DNA of 64,000 bases from Agelaius tricolor (taxonomy: Eukaryota; Chordata; Aves; Passeriformes; Icteridae): the NCBI GenBank assembly GCA_023055355.1, contig JALJCS010000016.1, positions 682,001 through 746,000 of the forward strand, in the 5' to 3' direction. The translations under genes and the position numbers were made by a program. Below the pieces are notes generated by a model. That model was not told the DNA's origin, ran no database searches, and saw only the letters and a program-made list of their open reading frames with translations. Numbering within the stretch: position 1 is the stretch's first letter; the number at the start of each line of letters is the position of its first letter. Of this stretch, positions 62,901 through 64,000 are shown one piece after another.

Positions 62901-64000
62901 ACCATACACTTGCTGCTGGGATTCTTACTCCAGCCTCAGTGACACACACAGGAAACCAGAGGGGATTTAAACTCTGTGAGCAGCACCTGCAGCAACAAGG
63001 TGACCTGCCAGGCTCCTCAGCCAGGCTCTGCTCCAGCCCTGCCCTGGATCTCCACACAAAAAATGCTATTGCAGCAATATGAAGTGAATACTATGAGAAT
63101 CAGGACTCTGAATAAGCTTACAGCAATTTTATAAGAACAGCACAATAAACACAGAAATCTAGTTCCAAGGATTTCTTTTCATAGCTAACATTTTGCAAGG
63201 GGACAAAAACTGCTGCAGAAACTGGCAAAATTGCTTTTGGGTTCATTTAAGAGGGAATTTTGAGCACTGCTTTGTTCTCTTTTATTAATGTGCATTCACT
63301 TTGCTGCTGTACTTCTTCCTTTGGGTTACTCATCTGCTTGGGGTTTTGCTGTTTATTCAATAACTAAACCACTTTCTTTTGCCCCTAGGTTTGAGGCACA
63401 CTTTTAATTGTGTCTAAACCCACACTGGCATTGCCAAACTGCATTCAATGCTTTGAATACAGAGTTTGTTTTTTGCAGGACAGCTTGCAAACAACAGGCA
63501 GCTTTCCTCACCTCGAGGGCATGGATGGGAATGGAGCACCTCTCCCAGCCATTGAGGTGGCACAGGGAATCCACGACCCCGGCGCTGCCGAACATCATCA
63601 GCCTGGTCAGGAACTCCTCCTGAGTGACCCCAAACAGGACCAGGGACAGACCAAGCTCTGAACGACACAACCAAGCCATTATTAAAGGCACAGCAGCCCC
63701 TTTCTGGGCAGCAGCATCTCTACCCACTGCTGCTTCCAGAACAGTGAGGCAAGGCTGCAGCGGCTCCCTTTGGGTTTCCCCAAGCAGGACCACGATGGAA
63801 GTTACCCACCAGCAGCCAGGTAAAACACTAAAATCCCCTAAAGCAGCTGTCTCAGGACAGTTTGTGAGCCCTCACCTGTCAGCAGCAGACACAGTGGCAG
63901 CTCTGCACTGCACTCCACATAGACACTGCTTCTGCCAAAGTGGGAACACGTCACGTCCTGGGACTCAAAATCCCAGAGCGCCAGAGACAGCCCCATGTCC
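39831..64000 (-). CDS. SPG11: Spatacsin, C-terminal ~1952 residues (35 coding exons, 5' end outside window)
   Basis: Spatacsin is a large alpha-solenoid scaffold that works with spastizin (ZFYVE26) and AP-5 on late endosomes and lysosomes and in lysosome reformation after autophagy. Loss in humans causes recessive spastic paraplegia 11. The reading frame runs without a break from the right edge to the TGA at 39833-39831. The 35 exons equal, by count from the 3' end, human exons 6-40; about 490 N-terminal residues lie beyond 64000. Every junction is GT-AG in matching phase except one GC-AG donor (exon 59049-59221). The C-terminus (LLKDPQTGCCLNDLL) is the family's most conserved end, within the Spatacsin_C domain. 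The gene is compact, 24 kb for 35 exons. Exon coordinates are given in the six block entries below. Confidence 0.96.
40265..40470 (+). mobile_element. CR1 3' fragment in the last SPG11 intron
   Basis: It reads GGGTGCCCAGAGCAGCTGTG, GCTGCCCCTGGATCCCTGG and ends AAGGTCCCTTCCCACCC then AACCATTCTGGAATTCC. It is antisense to SPG11. Confidence 0.8.
40930..41120 (-). mobile_element. CR1 3' fragment in SPG11 intron
   Basis: Reverse-oriented CR1 text: GCAGCCTGGCCTTGGGCACT, CCAGGGATGCAGGGGC and the closing TCCCTGTGTCCTGTCCCTCC. It lies between exons 41253-41408 and 40555-40706. Confidence 0.75.
42542..46638 (-). CDS. SPG11: SPG11 exon block 5 (human 31-36)
   Basis: Exons: 46502-46638, 45167-45365, 44354-44491, 43719-43852, 43228-43335, 42542-42710. 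Segments include CVHGRGYCRQVLCLYELSK, RRAQAFITCQGL, TLVGMKLLDKISSVPRGEL and EKHNMIALCFSMCREIGQNH. For exon 44354-44491 the acceptor ending at 44492 was chosen over a closer CAG. It keeps phase with the previous exon and gives QGKGQKQAWNP, matching the family. The acceptor and first 25 bases of exon 45167-45365 are repeated in the adjacent minisatellite. Confidence 0.93.
42714..42792 (-). repeat. Tandem duplication next to an SPG11 acceptor
   Basis: Two ~34-bp units share GGCACCCTGAGCACAGCC and TGCACCCACCCT on the plus strand. They start right behind the acceptor of exon 42542-42710. The first unit border repeats the word CTCTGGGCAC found at that acceptor. Confidence 0.85.
45366..46078 (-). 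repeat. Minisatellite made of a duplicated acceptor plus exon head (122-bp higher-order unit)
   Basis: On the minus strand the real acceptor CTCCCCCAG at 45366 is followed by the exon start GACCTGAGCTGC and CTTTGCGGAGG. Upstream, five more copies of the acceptor with this exon head occur, plus five copies of the exon-head core in a shorter unit and one degenerate copy near 46020. Plus-strand starts of GGAGCAGCTCAGG are 45351, 45421, 45543, 45665, 45787 and 45909, so the period is exactly 122 after a first 70-bp step. The 122-bp unit is a 70-bp plus a 52-bp subunit; the short one lacks 18 bp containing the AG acceptor. Confidence 0.95.
46956..47050 (+). repeat. 48-bp tandem duplication
   Basis: Two nearly perfect units begin TGCTCACTCAGACCTC at 46956 and 47004, in the SPG11 intron between exons 47431-48118 and 46502-46638. 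Confidence 0.92.
47431..50957 (-). CDS. SPG11: SPG11 exon block 4 (human 25-30), with the largest exon
   Basis: Exons: 50730-50957, 50063-50263, 49634-49741, 48864-49023, 48538-48752, 47431-48118. Segments include CLCVWIITSVDDATRAE, DSPLLHILEMYELCM, VERRLLLTLAGHWLAKE and VHEAARVCRYFQLWHRDVAL. The 688-base exon 47431-48118 is unusually GC-rich in its middle. It encodes an Ala/Arg/Leu-rich stretch where the mammalian protein is rich in Ser, Asn and Lys. The donor of exon 50730-50957 is copied several times in the adjacent minisatellite. Confidence 0.93.
48233..48310 (-). mobile_element. CR1 3' terminal remnant
   Basis: The plus strand reads CACAGAACTGGTTTGGGTTG then GAAGGGACCTTAAAGACC, the reverse of the canonical CR1 end. 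Only ~75 bp remain. Confidence 0.8.
49112..49405 (+). repeat. 134-bp tandem duplication with partial third unit
   Basis: Units begin GGAACAGGGAGCTGCC at 49112 and 49246. A short third piece repeats GGCCAGGTAGAATTAATTG at about 49378. It lies in an SPG11 intron. Confidence 0.9.
50375..50729 (-). repeat. ~62-bp minisatellite carrying copies of an SPG11 donor site
   Basis: On the plus strand GCAGACTCACGGGGCAGCAG, which is the exon tail and donor read backwards, occurs at 50474, 50535, 50599, 50658 and, as the true junction, at 50720. A one-base variant is at 50413. Spacing is 59-64 bp. Each intronic copy therefore keeps CTGCTGCCCC followed by GTGAGTCTGC, identical to the end of exon 50730-50957 and its donor. 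Confidence 0.95.
51660..55406 (-). CDS. SPG11: SPG11 exon block 3 (human 18-24)
   Basis: Exons: 55261-55406, 54797-54958, 54381-54447, 53800-53965, 52659-52837, 52021-52129, 51660-51819. Conserved segments are DPKMIFQASLANAQ, VDPQLLKMALTPYPKLKAAL, FDPTKLFGWQSANTLAVSD, RPAFAFGTFLGQQL and QWALVMQFCKLHNLEL. The high match to the mammalian protein makes the exon borders secure. Confidence 0.94.
56127..60871 (-). CDS. SPG11: SPG11 exon block 2 (human 12-17), with a GC-AG intron
   Basis: Exons: 60800-60871, 59799-59926, 59049-59221, 57576-57783, 56924-57127, 56127-56233. Segments include NYFSEKEKKMIDFVHQVE, LSWALCWEQRLQE, LHCLEHSLQYLLYTYLD and EAHPWFEFLVQCR. Exon 59049-59221 ends AGCAAG followed by GCAAGT. 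Only this GC donor keeps the frame (CKAQQ then ELKTCSAEVLW), because the nearby GT would shift it into a stop. The 5' part of exon 59049-59221 is the least conserved segment of this block, so its acceptor at 59222 is slightly less certain. Confidence 0.88.
57861..58085 (-). mobile_element. CR1 3' fragment in SPG11 intron
   Basis: Reverse CR1 order: CAATGGTTTGGGCTGGGACC, CCCAGCCTGGCCTTGGGCAC, CCCTGCCCTCTGGCAGTGGG. It sits next to exon 57576-57783 in the GC-AG intron. Confidence 0.8.
58250..58975 (-). repeat. ~24-bp minisatellite in the GC-AG intron of SPG11
   Basis: About 28-30 units of GGATGGAACGGGGTGAGCCC plus a short CACC or AGACC spacer (plus strand). All minus-strand frames stay open through it, which yields long spurious open frames. 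Confidence 0.94.
60250..60738. mobile_element. Dispersed LTR-like repeat, copy A
   Basis: It aligns with 23525-24022 along its whole length. This copy has normal G content on the plus strand (68 G in bases 60241-60720). It lies in the SPG11 intron between exons 60800-60871 and 59799-59926. It resembles a solo LTR, but no terminal repeat pair, primer binding site or target-site duplication could be fixed. Confidence 0.68.
61008..61345 (-). repeat. ~40-bp minisatellite
   Basis: About eight or nine units share CATCCCAGGGATGTCCCTGC and TGTCCCCAA plus CCCTG (plus strand), with unit lengths of ~36-43 bp. It lies in the SPG11 intron between exons 61538-61714 and 60800-60871. Confidence 0.9.
61538..64000 (-). 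CDS. SPG11: SPG11 exon block 1 (exons equivalent to human 6-11)
   Basis: Exons in transcript order: 63876-64000 (5' part cut by the window edge), 63512-63657, 62721-62853, 62458-62613, 61828-62003, 61538-61714. Recognisable family segments are ELGLSLVLFGVTQEEF, HALEAGLENRQLDTVDLFLK and EVIAEAILSNKIPEAQ. The junction 62721/62613 gives YLRNLEEL, as in mammals. No odd residues or breaks are seen. Confidence 0.93.

Overview
The window is vertebrate nuclear DNA and almost certainly from a bird, probably a passerine. The evidence is many fragments of CR1-type LINEs, very compact introns, GC-rich tandem repeats and three intact protein-coding genes. The genes match CTDSPL2, EIF3J and SPG11, which are also neighbours in this order on human chromosome 15q15-q21. 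Homology was judged by reading the translations against remembered family sequences; no search was run.

Layout. 1-120 is the CpG-dense edge of a promoter region, probably that of CTDSPL2. 121-15585 behaves as CTDSPL2 intron 1 and carries CR1 copies and a 52-bp minisatellite. CTDSPL2 (+) has 12 coding exons from 15609 to 26994 (465 aa), with a 3' UTR to about 28885. A 2-kb gap without a recognised gene follows. A CpG island lies at about 30890-31870, then EIF3J (+) in 8 coding exons from 31344 to 38321 (251 aa), with a 3' UTR to about 39185. SPG11 (-) converges on it tail to tail: 35 coding exons fill 39831-64000 and encode the C-terminal ~1952 residues of spatacsin. By count from the 3' end these correspond to human exons 6-40; the first exons lie beyond the right edge. 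All exon junctions were checked for splice consensus and reading phase.

The genes act separately: CTDSPL2 is a nuclear HAD-type protein phosphatase, EIF3J a 40S-bound initiation factor subunit, and SPG11 a lysosomal scaffold acting with spastizin and AP-5.

The most unusual content is in the introns. (1) Several minisatellites start at, or contain copies of, real exon-intron junctions. One SPG11 array repeats a 3' splice site plus the exon head, another repeats a 5' splice site plus the exon tail, and a CTDSPL2 array strings about 16 donor-like motifs after the true donor. (2) Two copies of one dispersed, LTR-like repeat differ almost only by G-to-A changes in one direction. The copy at 23.5-24.0 kb has 16 G in 500 bases and no GG, the footprint expected of APOBEC-type DNA editing. 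(3) One SPG11 intron uses a GC-AG boundary supported by reading phase.
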